Source: Rhinopithecus roxellana (taxonomy: Eukaryota; Chordata; Mammalia; Primates; Cercopithecidae). From it: a stretch of 64,000 nucleotides of DNA. The stretch's first letter is position 1. Every line of letters starts with the position of its first letter. Both the position numbers and the translations under genes were made by a program. The notes beneath the pieces were generated by a model, which made no database searches, was not told the origin of the DNA, and worked only from the letters and a program-made list of their open reading frames with translations. Below, piece after piece: positions 1 to 9,650 of this stretch. Location of the stretch: NCBI RefSeq assembly GCF_007565055.1, contig NC_044568.1, forward strand, positions 26,113,936-26,177,935, written 5' to 3'.

Positions 1-52
1 CCTGGGCAACAGAGCCAGACTGTCTCAAAAAAAAAAAAAAAAAGAAAAAAAA
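1..52 (+). mobile_element. Alu, 3' end only
   Basis: Begins inside the Alu right arm (cctgggcaacagagccaga) and runs into a poly(A) tail. The rest of the element lies upstream of the window. Confidence 0.9.
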
Positions 53-150
53 GCAAGTCCTGCTTAATCAGATCTCAGCTAAGATAAAAGTCCATCTGAT
101 CAATAAATATTCATGAGAGAGTACTGTAGAGCAACACCTTGTAAATCTTA

Positions 151-442
151 TTGTTTTTTCTTTTTTTCTTGAGACGGAGTCTCGCTCTGTTGCCTAGGCT
201 GGAGTGCAGTGGTGTGATCTTGGCTCAATGCAACCTCCACCTCCCGGGTTCAAGCGATTCTCCTGCCTCAGCCTCCTGAGTAGCTAATTTTTAGCCACCA
301 TGCCCGGCTAATTTTTATATTTTTAGTAGACATGGGATTTCACTATGTTAGCTAGGAGGGTCTCAATCTCCTGACTTTGTGATCTGCCCTCCTCGGCCTT
401 CCAAAGGGCTGGGATTACAGGCGTGAGCCACCGTGCCCAGCG
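151..442 (-). mobile_element. Alu, antisense, with a small internal deletion
   Basis: Poly(T) head followed by gagacggagtctcgctctgt and ending in gtgagccaccgtgccc. Target-site duplications cttgtaaatctt flank it at 138-149 and 446-457. The middle (gtagctaatttttagccacc) is shortened around the right-arm B-box region. Confidence 0.93.
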
Positions 443-509
443 CATCTTGTAAATCTTTATGTAACCTAGACCACCCTGCCTTCAGGAGGGTAACTGCTTA
501 ATGGGTAGT

Positions 510-636
510 GTTGCTAGATTTAGCAATAATACAGGGCTCTCAGTTACATTTGACTTTCAGATAAACGATGTCTAGTATTTAGTATAAGTATGTCCCATGC
601 AATATTTGAGACATACTTAAAAAAAATTATTTGACA
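510..636. repeat. Possible half of an old palindromic DNA transposon
   Basis: The stretch with gttgctagatttagcaa, cagataaacgatg and agtataagtatgtccc resembles one arm of a palindromic mammalian DNA-transposon remnant I have seen elsewhere but cannot name. The second arm is not visible because two Alus follow. Treat the family assignment as tentative. Confidence 0.35.
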
Positions 637-945
637 GGGGCAGGACGCGGTGGCTCACGCCTGTAATCCCAGCACCTTTGGGAGGCCGAGACGGGAAGAT
701 CATGAGGTCAGGAGATTGAGACCATCCTGGCTAACATGGTGAAAACCCGTCTCTACTAAAAATACAAAAAAAAAAAAAAAATTAGCCGAGTGTAGTAGCA
801 GGCACCTGTAATCCCAGCTACTCGGGAGACTGAGGCAGGAGAATGACTTGAACCCAGAGGTAGAGCGTGCAGTGAGCCGAGTGAGCCATTGCACTCCAGC
901 CTGAGTGACAGAGCGAGACTCTGTCTCAAAAAAAAAAAAAAAAGA
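637..945 (+). mobile_element. Alu, sense
   Basis: Starts ggcaggacgcggtggctcac, has a poly(A) middle linker and a poly(A) tail ending near 950. The A-rich flanks aaaaaaattattt and gaaaaaattatt look like a target-site duplication. Confidence 0.93.
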
Positions 946-957
946 AAAAATTATTCA

Positions 958-1257
958 GCAGGGTGCAGTGGCTCATACCTATAATCCCAGCATTTTGGAA
1001 GGTTGAGGTGGGAGGATCCCTTGAGCCCAGGAGTTTGAGACCAGCCTGGGCAACATAAGGAGACCCTGTCTCTACAAAAGACTTCTAAAAATTTGCCAGG
1101 CCTGGTGGCATGAGCTGGTAGTCCCAGCTACCCGGGAGACTAAGGTGGGAGGATCACCTGAGACCACAGAGGTCAAGGCTGCAGTGAGCTGTGATTGCGT
1201 CCCTGCACTCCAGCGTGGGCGACAGAGTGAGACACTGTCTCAAGAAAAAAAAAAAAG
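958..1257 (+). mobile_element. AluJ-like, sense
   Basis: Old subfamily features (ggatcccttgagcccaggag, gagaccctgtctctacaaaa) and a high mutation load. It sits directly behind the preceding Alu and ends in poly(A). Confidence 0.9.
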
Positions 1258-1544
1258 GTATTTGTTGTTGTCTTCTCTATTGTGATCATAAGCAACAGTG
1301 TATTGAGTGGTGCTTTCTGTATGCTGAACTCTTCCCGTATGCCATCTCCTGTAACCCTCATGCACACAGGTGTGTCATGCACACAGGAAGTGGGAGGGCC
1401 TGGCCGTATGTCTGGTGGCTGTTGGACTCCAAAGTCTGTGCTCTTTACAGCGGGAAAAGGCAACTCATGATAGTCTGTGAGCAGTCAGGTGAAAGGGATG
1501 GATCATTCCTCCTCTGAAGGTCTCAGGTGACGGAGGCATTTGCC
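1258..1544. other. Stretch without a recognised gene
   Basis: Mostly unassigned intronic sequence. The part around 1290-1370 (tattgagtggtgctttctgtatg, ctcatgcacacagg) has a weak likeness to a reversed MIR, too diverged to claim. Confidence 0.5.
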
Positions 1545-1800
1545 TGTCCCCTCACCAAATGAATTTATGCTGAGTACCTGCCAAGCCCTCTGCTAGGCAT
1601 TGGGGGTGCAGCAGGGCCCAAACAGAGAAAAACCCCTGTCCTCGTGGAGTTTCTCTTCTAATTGGAGGGGACAGGTAGATGGTGATGTATGGAAGAAAGA
1701 ATAAAACTCAGCAGGAAGGGTGATAAAAACTATGCATGGGGTGGAGAAATTTAGGGGCAGTCATCACTAAGAAGGATGGCATTTGTGTAAAGATGAAGTG
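1545..1800 (-). mobile_element. L2 3' end, antisense
   Basis: Reads as the reverse of the L2 3' terminus: caccaaatgaatttatgctgag, then gccaagccctctgctaggca, then a match to the clause cctgccctcatggagcttac. Strongly diverged, as expected for an ancient LINE. Confidence 0.7.
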
Positions 1801-1833
1801 AGGTGCTCAGTAGGTGTTAGAATTGGACTGTGT

Positions 1834-2140
1834 CAGCTGGGCGTGGTGGTTTATGACTGTAATCCCAGGCCAAGGCAGGTAGATCTCTTGAGCCCAGGAG
1901 TTCAAGACCAGCCTGGGCATGATAGTGAGAACCCCGTCTCTACAAAAAATCCAAAAATTAGCCGGGTATACTGGCATATGCCTGTAGTCCCAGCTACTTG
2001 GGAGGCTGGGGTGGGAGGATCACTTGAGCCTGGGAGGTTGAAGCTGCCTGGGAGGTTTAGCCATGATCGCACCACTGCACTCTAGCCTGGGTGACAGGGC
2101 AGGGCAAGACTCTGTCTCAAAAAAAGAAAAAAAAAAAAAA
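1834..2140 (+). mobile_element. Alu, sense, with clean target duplication
   Basis: Flanked by gaattggactgtgt at 1820-1833 and 2141-2154. About 20 bp of the left arm are missing near its start (atcccaggccaaggcag). Confidence 0.94.
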
Positions 2141-2232
2141 GAATTGGACTGTGTGTCTTGAGGGGACTGGACTTCTACATTCAAGTCTATATTCATGTCA
2201 TTGAAAAAATTGTTCTCTAGTCAGGCATTTTT

Positions 2233-2545
2233 CTTTTATTTTATTTTATTTATTTATTTTTTTGAGACGGAGTCTCGCTCTGTCGCCCGGGCTGGAGTGC
2301 AGTGGCCGGATCTTGGCTCACTGCAAGCTCCGCCTCCCAGGTCCACGCCATTCTCCTGCCTCAGCCTCCCCAGTAGCTGGGACTACAGGTGCCCGCCACC
2401 TCGCCCAGCTAGTTTTTTGTATTTTTTAGTAGAGATGGGGTTTCACCGGGTTAGCCAGGATGGTCTCGATCTCCTGACCTCGTGATCCGCCCGTCTCGGC
2501 CTCCCAAAGTGCTGGGATTACAGGCTTGAGCCACCGTGCCCGGCC
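2233..2545 (-). mobile_element. Young AluY of Old World monkey type, antisense
   Basis: Carries gccggatcttggctc, cacctcgcccagctagtttt and the cttgagccacc end shared by the other young copies in the window. Head is an (ttta)-rich poly(T). It abuts an older Alu monomer at its 3' side. Confidence 0.93.
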
Positions 2546-2699
2546 TCTTTTAATTTTTAAATGTTTTGTTAAAATAAAAAGACAGGGTCTTCTTATGTGT
2601 GTTGCCCAGGCTAGTCTTGAACTCCTGAGCTTAAGCAATACCCCTGCCTTGGCCTCCCGAAGTGCTAGGATTACAGGTCTGAGCCACCATGCCCGGCCA
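2546..2699 (-). mobile_element. Old Alu monomer, antisense
   Basis: Contains only the left-arm half (gacagggtcttctt, gttgcccaggctagtc, ctgagccaccatgcccggcc). The caggcattt words at 2222 and 2703 suggest that it and the young Alu next to it share one ancestral insertion point. Confidence 0.8.
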
Positions 2700-2913
2700 G
2701 GCCAGGCATTTTCTAGAGAAGGAATCCTGAGGGCTCGTTTTCACATCTCCTTTATTTTTTATTTATTTATCTTTCTCTTTTGACCTGCCACTTTAGGAAC
2801 TTCTCCTTTAAAGGGTATCAGATTCAAACTAGAAAATCATGCTCATCCCAAGCCACCCCCCACCCCTCGGCATGTTGCCCAAGAGGAATATTGCTCTAGT
2901 GGAGTTTTCTAAA
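2700..2913. other. Unassigned intron sequence
   Basis: No repeat family or reading frame recognised. Contains a short T-rich run near 2751-2775. Confidence 0.5.
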
Positions 2914-3216
2914 AAAAATTTTTTTTTTTGAGGCTGAGTCTTGCTCTTGTTGCCCAAGCTAGGGTGCAGTGGACCGATCTCGGCTCACTGCAACCTCTGC
3001 CTCCCGGGTTCAAGCGATTCTCCCGCCTCAGCCTCCTGAGTAGCTGGGATTACAGGCCTGTGCCACCATACCTGGCTAATTTTTGTAGTTTTACTAGAGA
3101 TGGGGTTTCACTATGTTGGCCAGGCTGGTCTCCAACTCCTGACCTTAGATGATAAGCCCTCCTCGGCCTCCCACAGTGCTGGGATTACAGGCATGAATGA
3201 GCCACTGCGCCTAGCC
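2914..3216 (-). mobile_element. Alu, antisense
   Basis: Target duplication gagttttctaaa at 2902-2913 and 3217-3228. The end shows a tetranucleotide stutter (gcatgaatgagccac). Confidence 0.93.
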
Positions 3217-3283
3217 GAGTTTTCTAAAGATTCTTACTGCAGAGGGATGAGATTTTCCTAAACAGGCATCGTGACCTCTTGGG

Positions 3284-3287
<4 letters not shown>

Positions 3288-3315
<28 letters not shown>
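3288..3315. repeat. Poly(T), 28 bp, not attached to an Alu
   Basis: Twenty-eight uninterrupted T followed by ggtgcatgtatac, not by an Alu head. It could be the tail of a retrocopied sequence on the - strand or a simple repeat. No AATAAA was seen at the expected distance on the - strand. Confidence 0.8.
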
Positions 3316-3889
3316 GGTGCATGTATACAAGTGTTCCTAGGACCTGGTACTTACTGTGGAAACTGGACTTCAGTACGAGGCTTCCTCCCCAACAAATTCT
3401 TCACCATGACTATGTGGGAGTGTTTGAAAAAGGGAACAAGATGACCAACTTATTTGTGGGGAGAGTTGTGGCTTTCCTATTGGAAAACATCATCCCTTGA
3501 ACAAGCAGTGAGGCAAACACCTGGGCACTTACTTTATGAACAGGTGGGGTGGGGCCCTGAGTCACTGACATTGAGAGGCCTCTCCTGGTGAAGTTTTTCA
3601 ATATCAGATTGAATCAGCAGTGACATCACCTTCTATAGTGACAGGTACTGTAGGTGCCGGCTCTTAGTCATGAGTCCCAGGAGATACTAGCCCTAGATCT
3701 CTTCTCTGTTAGCTTGATGCTAAGAGGTTTTGGAGAAATGACAGCTGCTTGGTGACGTTCATGTGGCTGGTTTCATTACCACCTAATTCCCAGGCTTGTA
3801 ATCATGACTAAACTTTCTGGAAAAAATAGAATGTGTGGTTGTATTTCCTGTAAGTTTTGCCTTCTTGTCTCAAGTCTGCATTTAAAAAG
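3316..3889. other. Unassigned intron sequence
   Basis: No family recognised on either strand. Open frames here are short and have no recognisable protein. Confidence 0.5.
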
Positions 3890-4195
3890 AGGCCAGGTGC
3901 GGTAGCTCACACCTGTAATCCAGCAGTTTGGGAGGCCAAAGTGGGAGGATTGCTTGAGCCCAGAAGTTGGAGACCAGATTGGGCAACAAAGTGAAACCTT
4001 GTCTCTATATACAAAAACAATTACCCAGGCATGGTGGCATGTGCCTGTGATCCCAGCTTCATGGGAGGCCGAGGCAGGCAGATCCCTGGACTCCAGGAGG
4101 TTGAGGCTGCAGTGAGCTGTGTTTTGCGCCACTGCACTCCAGCTTAGGTGACAGAGCCAGACGCTCTCTAAAAGACAAAAAACAAAACAAAACAA
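3890..4195 (+). mobile_element. AluJ-like, sense
   Basis: aggccaggtgcggtagctcac start, a decayed body and an A-rich tail of the aaaac type ending near 4195. Confidence 0.9.
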
Positions 4196-4255
4196 AGCCC
4201 TCTTCTACTGCTTGAGGTTTTTGGATGTTTCAGAGCTTCTATTTTGAGTCTTTAA

Positions 4256-4550
4256 TTCTTTTTTTGGGGGGGGAGGGGGGGACAGAGTCTTGCTCTGTCA
4301 CCCAGGTTGGAGCGCAGTGTTGCAGTTTCAGTTCACTGCAACCTCCACCTCCCGGGTTCAAGTAATTTTCCTTCCTCAGCCTCCCAAGTAGCTGGGATTA
4401 TAGGTCAGCGCCACCATGCCTGGCTAATTTTTGTATTTTTAATAGAGACAGGGTTTCACCATGTTGGCCAGGCTGGTCCTGACCTCCAGTGATCCGCCCA
4501 CCTTGGCCTCCCAAAGTGCTGGGATTACAGGTGTGAGCCACTGCCCAGCT
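4256..4550 (-). mobile_element. Alu, antisense, with G tract in the head
   Basis: Normal antisense body, but the poly(T) head changes into G8-A-G7 at 4266-4281 just before gacagagtct. The final left-arm end is ccactgcccagc. Confidence 0.92.
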
Positions 4551-4890
4551 GAGTTTTTGATTTTGAAACCTCACGTAAGTTGTACTTATTTTTCTTGGGA
4601 CTTTGTAATTTGGTTATGATTTTTCATCCTTCTTTCTGCTAATCCTCTCACCTCCACATGGGAGTGTTTAAATACCTGGGAAGGTGTTCAACCTAGGAAA
4701 CCACATTTCACTTGCCACACGTGAGGTTTCCTTTCTGGTTTCGATGGAGATTTGACTCTTCAGCATTTATTTCTCTTTTAGCCTATGAGCCCCTCTTAGA
4801 GAAGATGAACTGGGAGGGTGTAATGCAGCAGGATTGTCTGGATTCCAATCTCAGTTGAACCCTTGCTTGTCCTGTGATTTGGGGCAAGTT

Positions 4891-5087
4891 TCGTTTCTTT
4901 TCTTTTCTTTTCTTTTCCTTTCTTTTCTTTTTTTTAGACAGAGTCTTGCTCTGTCACCCAGGCTGGAATGGAGTGGTACAATTTTGGCTCACGGCAACCT
5001 CTGCCTCCTGGGCTCAAGTCATCCCCATCCTGCCACCTCAGCCTCCCAAGTAGCTAGGACTACAGGCTCATGCCACCACTCCAGGCT

Positions 5088-5118
<31 letters not shown>

Positions 5119-5247
5119 GTATTTTTTATAGAGACGAGGTTTTGCCATGTTGCTCAGGCTGGTTTGGAACTCCTGAGCTCAAGCCATCTGCCCGCCTTGC
5201 CCTCCCAAAGTGCTGGGATTACAGGTGTGAGTTGCTGCACTGGCCTG
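4891..5247 (-). mobile_element. Alu, antisense, with (TTTTC) head and expanded inner poly(T)
   Basis: The head is a tttct/tttcc microsatellite from 4891 to 4930. The inner linker has expanded to about 28 T at 5091-5118. It lies inside a MIR. Confidence 0.92.
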
Positions 5248-5385
5248 TGACTTTCTTTCTTTTTTTTCCATTTTTTTTTTTTTTTTTTTGCATCCTTCCC
5301 CTCTACCCCAACCCCATCCCATTTTGCCTAGGGCAGGCTTCTTTTTATTTCTTTCTTTCTTTCTTTCTTTTTTTTTTTTTTTTGA
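5248..5385. repeat. Pyrimidine-rich simple repeats
   Basis: Two poly(T)/(TTTC) blocks at 5248-5290 and 5341-5382 surround a short unique segment (catccttcccctctaccc). A T-rich relic of lost Alu heads is one explanation. Confidence 0.7.
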
Positions 5386-5570
5386 GAGAGACCCAAATGG
5401 GAATTCCCTAGGGCCAGTTTCTTAATCTTTCTGTGCCTGAGTCCCCTCACCTGTACAAAGGGGATAAACATAGCTCCTGCCACAAAGGATTGCAATGAGA
5501 TTTCAATGAGTTGGCATGTGCGAAGTGCTTCCAGTGCCTGGTACGTAGCAACCACTCTTCATTTAGTTTA

Positions 5571-5685
5571 CTTGAGCCTGGGAGTTTCGAGGCTCCAGTG
5601 CATGCTGATTGTGCCTGTGAATAGCGACTGCTCTCCAGCATGGGCAATGTCTCAAGAATCGGTCTCTAAAAAAATAAATTAGTTT
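5571..5685 (+). mobile_element. FLAM/FAM-type 7SL-derived monomer, sense
   Basis: Contains gcctgtgaatagcgactgc followed by tccagcatgggcaatg. This 7SL RNA 3' clause is absent from ordinary dimeric Alus and marks the oldest monomeric precursors. The 5' end is truncated and the tail is a short A-rich run. Confidence 0.75.
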
Positions 5686-5865
5686 TTCTCATCAGATATT
5701 TCTGCTTTAGACTTGTGTCAAGGGAGTGAAAAAACATGTGGGGGTGGTGTAAATGTCAAAGGAGCTACAGAGGTTTATGAGGAAGAGTGACACCCCTTTG
5801 TCACTTTGCTCTTGACCTCCTAAAGGATAAGATGCTCGTTTGACCCAACACCCATCTGAGTGCAA
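5686..5865. other. Unassigned intron sequence
   Basis: No repeat or coding signal recognised. Confidence 0.45.
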
Positions 5866-6162
5866 TTTTTTTTTTTTTTTGAGATGGAGTCTTGCTCTGT
5901 TGCCCAGATTGGAGTACAGTGGCGCCATCTCAGCTCACTGCAACCTCTGCCTCCCAGGTTCACGCCATTCTCCTGCCTCAGCCTTCTGAGTAGCTGGGAT
6001 TACAGGCGCCTGCCACCACGCCCGGCCAATTTTTTCTATTTTTAGTAGAGACAGGGTTTCACCGTGTTGGTCAGGCTGGTCTCAAACTCCTGACCTCAGG
6101 TGATCTGGGCCCCAGCCCTCTCAAAGTGTTGGGATTACAGGTGTGAGCCACCGTGCCCAGCT
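5866..6162 (-). mobile_element. Alu, antisense
   Basis: Full dimer from a poly(T) head to gtgagccaccgtgccc. It is followed immediately by an older Alu monomer in the same direction. Confidence 0.92.
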
Positions 6163-6410
6163 AATTAAATTTAATTAATTTATTTAAAAAATACAGGGTC
6201 TCACTGTGTTGCCCAGGTTAGTCTCCAACTCCTGGGCTCAGGCGATCCTCCTGCCTCTCAGCCTCCCACAAGTGCTGGGATTATAGGGGGCACAGTGGCT
6301 CATGCCTGTAATCCCAACCCTTTGGGAGGCCGAGGCAGGAGAATTGCTTGAGCGCAAGGGTTTGAGACCAGCCTGGGCAATGTAGCAAGACCCCCATCTC
6401 TACCAACAAT
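6163..6410. mobile_element. Two Alu monomers fused head to head
   Basis: An antisense monomer (6163-6288, ending gtgctgggattatag) meets a sense monomer (6289-6410, ggcacagtggctcatgcctg). The left arms face each other with only a few G between them, giving a long hairpin-forming inverted repeat. Confidence 0.8.
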
Positions 6411-6439
6411 AATAGTATTGTTACACAATAACCACAATG

Positions 6440-6900
6440 GTCATTGCATTCGTTTATTGATTGAGTACTCAGCTGTTCATGTATGATCTTGTTTTTTAAA
6501 TCCTTACATCAGCCTTAGAGTTAGGTACTATGGCAATTCCATTTTATTTTCTTCTTCTTCTTTTTTTTTTTTTTTTTGAGATGGAATCTTGCTCTCTTGC
6601 CTGGGCTGGAGTGCAGTGGCACGATCTTGGCTCACTGCAACCTCTGCCTCCCGAGTTCAAGCAATTCTCCTGCCTTAGCATCCCGAGTAGCTGGGATTAC
6701 AGGCATGTACCACCATGCCCAGCGAATTTTTGTATTTTTTAGTGGAGACAGGGTTTCACCATTTTGGCCAGGCTGGTCTCAAACTCCTCACCTCAGGTGA
6801 ACCACCATACCCGGCCTGGCAATTCCATTTTCAAATCATAAACAGAAGCTTCTAGAGGCCATTCACTTATCTAGAGTTCCACAGCTAGGGGAGCTGGGAA
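6440..6900 (-). mobile_element. MIR, antisense, split by an Alu
   Basis: Pieces at 6440-6545 (cattcgtttattgattgag, ccttagagttaggtactatgg) and 6817-6900 (cattttcaaatcataaacag, agagttccacagctagggg) are collinear on both sides of the Alu. Confidence 0.7.
6546..6816 (-). mobile_element. Alu, antisense, with a left-arm deletion
   Basis: Exact target duplication tggcaattccatttt at 6531-6545 and 6817-6831. About 55 bp are missing near the end (cctcaggtga joined to accaccataccc). Confidence 0.94.
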
Positions 6901-7078
6901 GGAAAAGGTATGTGACCTGCCCTGGCTGCCTTTTATTCCTCCCGTGCTCAGCGGCTCTATTTCTAAGAATATTCCCATTCTAGATCCATCACTTTGGCCT
7001 AGAAAGGAACCTCATGTCAAGATCCACCCATGCAGCCCCTAAAATCCCCTTTACCACCGTGCCCGGCTCGGTTTTTAA
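6901..7078. other. Unassigned intron sequence
   Basis: No family recognised. Includes a short Alu-end-like clause (accaccgtgcccggctc) at 7051-7069. Confidence 0.45.
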
Positions 7079-7518
7079 AGTTCTAGTTTTCCATAGATGG
7101 GAATGTGACTTGTCTTGTAAAGTATTCTATTTTTATTTATTTATTTATTTGTTTATTTGGAGACGAAGTCTTGCTCTTGTCCCCCAGGCTGGAGTGCAGT
7201 GGTGCGATCTCGGCTCACCGCAAGCTCCGCCTCCCGGGTTCACGCCATTCTCCTGCCTCAGCCTCCTGAGTAGCTGGGACTACAGGTGCCTGCCACCATG
7301 CCCGGCTATTTTTTTTTTTTTTTTTTTTTTCATTTTTAGTAGAGACGTGGTTTCACCGTGTTAGCCAGAATGGTCTCGATCTCCTGACCCCGTGATCCGC
7401 CCACTTCTGCCTCCCAAAGTGCTGGGATTACAGGCATGAACCACCATGCCCGGCCCTTGTAAAGTATTTTAAATTCTAGTTTTCCAAAGATGGAAATGTG
7501 AATTGTCTTGTAAAGTAT
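7079..7518 (+). repeat. 47-bp direct duplication flanking an AluY
   Basis: gttctagttttccatagatg through cttgtaaagtatt at 7079-7126 recurs with few changes at 7472-7518. A third cttgtaaagtatt at 7456-7468 is the Alu target duplication, so the Alu landed in or next to a tandem duplication. Confidence 0.85.
7130..7455 (-). mobile_element. AluY-like, antisense
   Basis: Head is a (ttta) repeat. The body keeps aagctccgcctcccgggttc and ctcctgaccccgtgatccg. The inner linker has grown to about 20 T (7311-7330). Confidence 0.93.
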
Positions 7519-7530
7519 AACCGTCTCCTG

Positions 7531-7629
7531 CCCCTCCTTTATGACAGGCCTTGGAAAATTTTGCCCCTCCTTTATAACAGGCATTGGAGAATTTTGCCTC
7601 TCCTTTATAACAGGACTTGGAGAATGTTT
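7531..7629 (+). repeat. 33-bp tandem repeat, three units
   Basis: Units at 7531-7563, 7564-7596 and 7597-7629 each begin cccctcctttat or cctctcctttat and contain acaggcattggagaatttt or a close variant. They differ at a few positions each. No known minisatellite name is claimed. Confidence 0.9.
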
Positions 7630-7639
7630 CTCTCCCATT

Positions 7640-8400
7640 CTTTCTCTTTAATCTGGGCAAGTTGTTTTTATTAATAGTATCACAGACCACCCCATACACC
7701 TTGAGGTTTAGTTCTCCTCGGCACGGTGTGTGAGTGCCTTCTGTGTGCTCTGTGTCAATTACCAGCCTTGTCTCCAGGAGTTTGGAGATGACCCGGGGGT
7801 GATAGAAAGCACTGGGATGCCAAGTCATCAGACAATGGGCTCATTCAGAATCCAGGTGGGGTGGGACTGTGTGGGCTGGATCAGCTGGCAGAGCTTCCCC
7901 GGGGTGGGGAGGCCAGGGGGAGTCTGGGATGTGGGGTGGCATGTGAGCAGGAAGACGGGGAGACTCTCAGCCTCTGTTGTTGGCTGAGAGGGGGATGCCC
8001 AAGCCTGGAGGGGTGGGAGCGTGACCTCCTGTGCAGAGAGGGGAGACAGGAACATGACAGATGGTATATTTGGATGGTGACTGAGGTCAAGTGAAACTGA
8101 ACTTCCGGTCCTCGAATCGCACAGGAGGATAAGGGCTGTGAGAAAACTCCCTCGTTGGTTCTTCCTTTGAGGCAGATAGGGCCCAACAGAGCCTGGCAGG
8201 ACTGCAGAAGGACAATAGTGTGGCTGGTTGGGTGGGGCCCTGTTGGCCTGAAGGCTAGCAAGCTGGGAGAACCTGGAGAACCTGGGCAGCAGGTCCTCCA
8301 CCTTCTCTCTGCCTGGGGCAGCCCTTGGAGAGGCCTGAGTAGTCCAGGCTGATATATCAAGCCCGGGGCTATCCCATACCCTCTCTGATGCCCCAGATGT
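7640..8400. other. Repeat-poor, GC-richer intron block
   Basis: No interspersed repeat recognised. Holds a G-quadruplex-type run at 7901-7928 and a 9-bp direct repeat (gagaacctg twice near 8269-8286). Overlapping open frames exist on both strands but have no recognisable protein and no splice context, so I do not call a gene. Confidence 0.5.
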
Positions 8401-8469
8401 TTATCCCAAATCCCTTCCTCCTCAAGCTTGCTTCTAGGTGCTCATCTCACCCATCCTGTCCATCCACGT

Positions 8470-8955
8470 GTCCATCCTCTATTCATTTGTTTGGTAATGA
8501 TGGAGGGGCTGTTATGTGCCAAGCACTGTTCTGAATGGGGGACACAGAGACCCAGACACATACGAATGTTCCCTCCTCATGGAATTTGTATTCTCAGGTA
8601 TTGCGGGGAGCAGGCAATAAACATAATCCATGTGCAAAATATTTAGAGTGCTGGGTGGAGACAGGTGTGTAGGAAAGATGAATGGGAATGAGGCATTGCT
8701 GGGAAGCACTGGGGTGATCTGAGAAGGCCTCACTGAAGGAGCCATTTGAGCAAAGACCCACTAGAGTTGAAGGATCAGGCCATGTGACTAGGTAGGAAAG
8801 GGTGTTCTAGACGGAGGGGACAGCAAAAACACACCCCTGATACTGAGCAGAAGGGCAAGGTCAGTGATCAAGGGGCACGGGCTGGCAGAAGGGCAGAGGG
8901 GGTGGCAGCATGTGGAGGGCCTTGTACCCATCACCAGGACTTTGTCTTTCCCTCG
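8470..8955 (-). mobile_element. L2, antisense
   Basis: Successive clauses of reversed L2 are readable: gtgccaagcactgttctga, ggcaataaacataatcc, gaaggcctcactgaaggagc, gggccttgtacccatcacc and aggactttgtctttc. Confidence 0.8.
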
Positions 8956-9239
8956 GTACTCCTCTGGGCCTTTGGCCCAGCTCCACCGGCTGCCTTCTCC
9001 CGCCAGTTCTGCCTCCCCTCTCCATTCTGGGCGGTGGAGGCTGGTGGTTAGTAGCATGGGCACTGGCCTGCCTGCTCAGGTTCTGAACTGAGCACAGAGG
9101 CCTGGGCCTCTCCTGGGCTTCTGCTCCACTTGGCCCAGGGTGGGGCCATGGACTCCCATTTCCAATGGTGCTGCTGGCTCTGGCATATTCTGACCCCCTC
9201 CACTGGGGACACCTCCCAGTGTTCCCTGCCTGGCTCATT
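8956..9239. other. Mostly unassigned, short MIR-like piece
   Basis: The segment 9048-9090 (tggttagtagcatgggcactgg, gctcaggttctgaactga) resembles the 5' end of a sense MIR. The rest is not recognised. Confidence 0.45.
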
Positions 9240-9450
9240 TCTCTCTCAGGGCCAGCTTCATTGTTGCTACCTCCAGGAAGCCTTCTCTGATCCTCATCCC
9301 CAAGGCCTGTGTCAGGATACATCCCACCCCTTCCCTTTGCCAGTTAGGATTCCCTGGGTTCCTTTATGCTCCCCCACCAGGCTGGGTACTTGGGAAGTAT
9401 TCACAGCCCCCAGCATTAAGCCTGGTGTGTAGTTGCCACTCAGTGAGTAA
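9240..9450 (+). mobile_element. L2 3' region, sense
   Basis: ctacctccaggaagccttct is the typical L2 clause. Further on, cagcattaagcctggtgtg and ccactcagtgagtaattt match the L2 end. Confidence 0.7.
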
Positions 9451-9650
9451 TTTGATGAGGGGCTCTTTGCTGCGGGAGGATTAGGCTGCAGGGTCACCCC
9501 CCAACCCCCAGTGGAGGTGACATCTCCATCTTTTGGGGACTTTTGCAGGGAGCGAGTGCATTATAATGGAGAGGAAGAAGCCAGAGTCCTAAAATTCCAC
9601 TATTTTTTCATCACATTTTGCTCCTCTCAAAAACAAAAAACAAAAACACA

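Larger units (their letters stand above)
4828..5570 (+). mobile_element. MIR, sense, split by an Alu
   Basis: First half at 4828-4890 (ggattccaatctcagttg, cctgtgatttggggcaag) and second half at 5411-5570 (cttaatctttctgtgcctga, aaaggggataaacatag, agtgcctggtacgtagc). The Alu at 4891-5247 and pyrimidine repeats separate them. Confidence 0.8.

Noticed and set aside
2195..2485. Many open frames of 60-130 codons reading phrases like FSCLSLPSSWDYR and VETGFHHVSQAGL
   Set aside because: These are translations of antisense Alu sequence and recur at dozens of places on both strands. They are not genes.
3279..3500. Possible processed pseudogene ending in the 28-T tract
   Set aside because: No AATAAA at the right distance on the - strand, no matching target duplication and no recognisable gene. 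Left as poly(T) plus unassigned sequence.
7828..8360. Two overlapping minus-strand open frames of about 157-159 codons
   Set aside because: Proline/serine-rich low-complexity translation of GC-rich intron DNA; no recognised domain, no splice or promoter context, and frames overlap on both strands.
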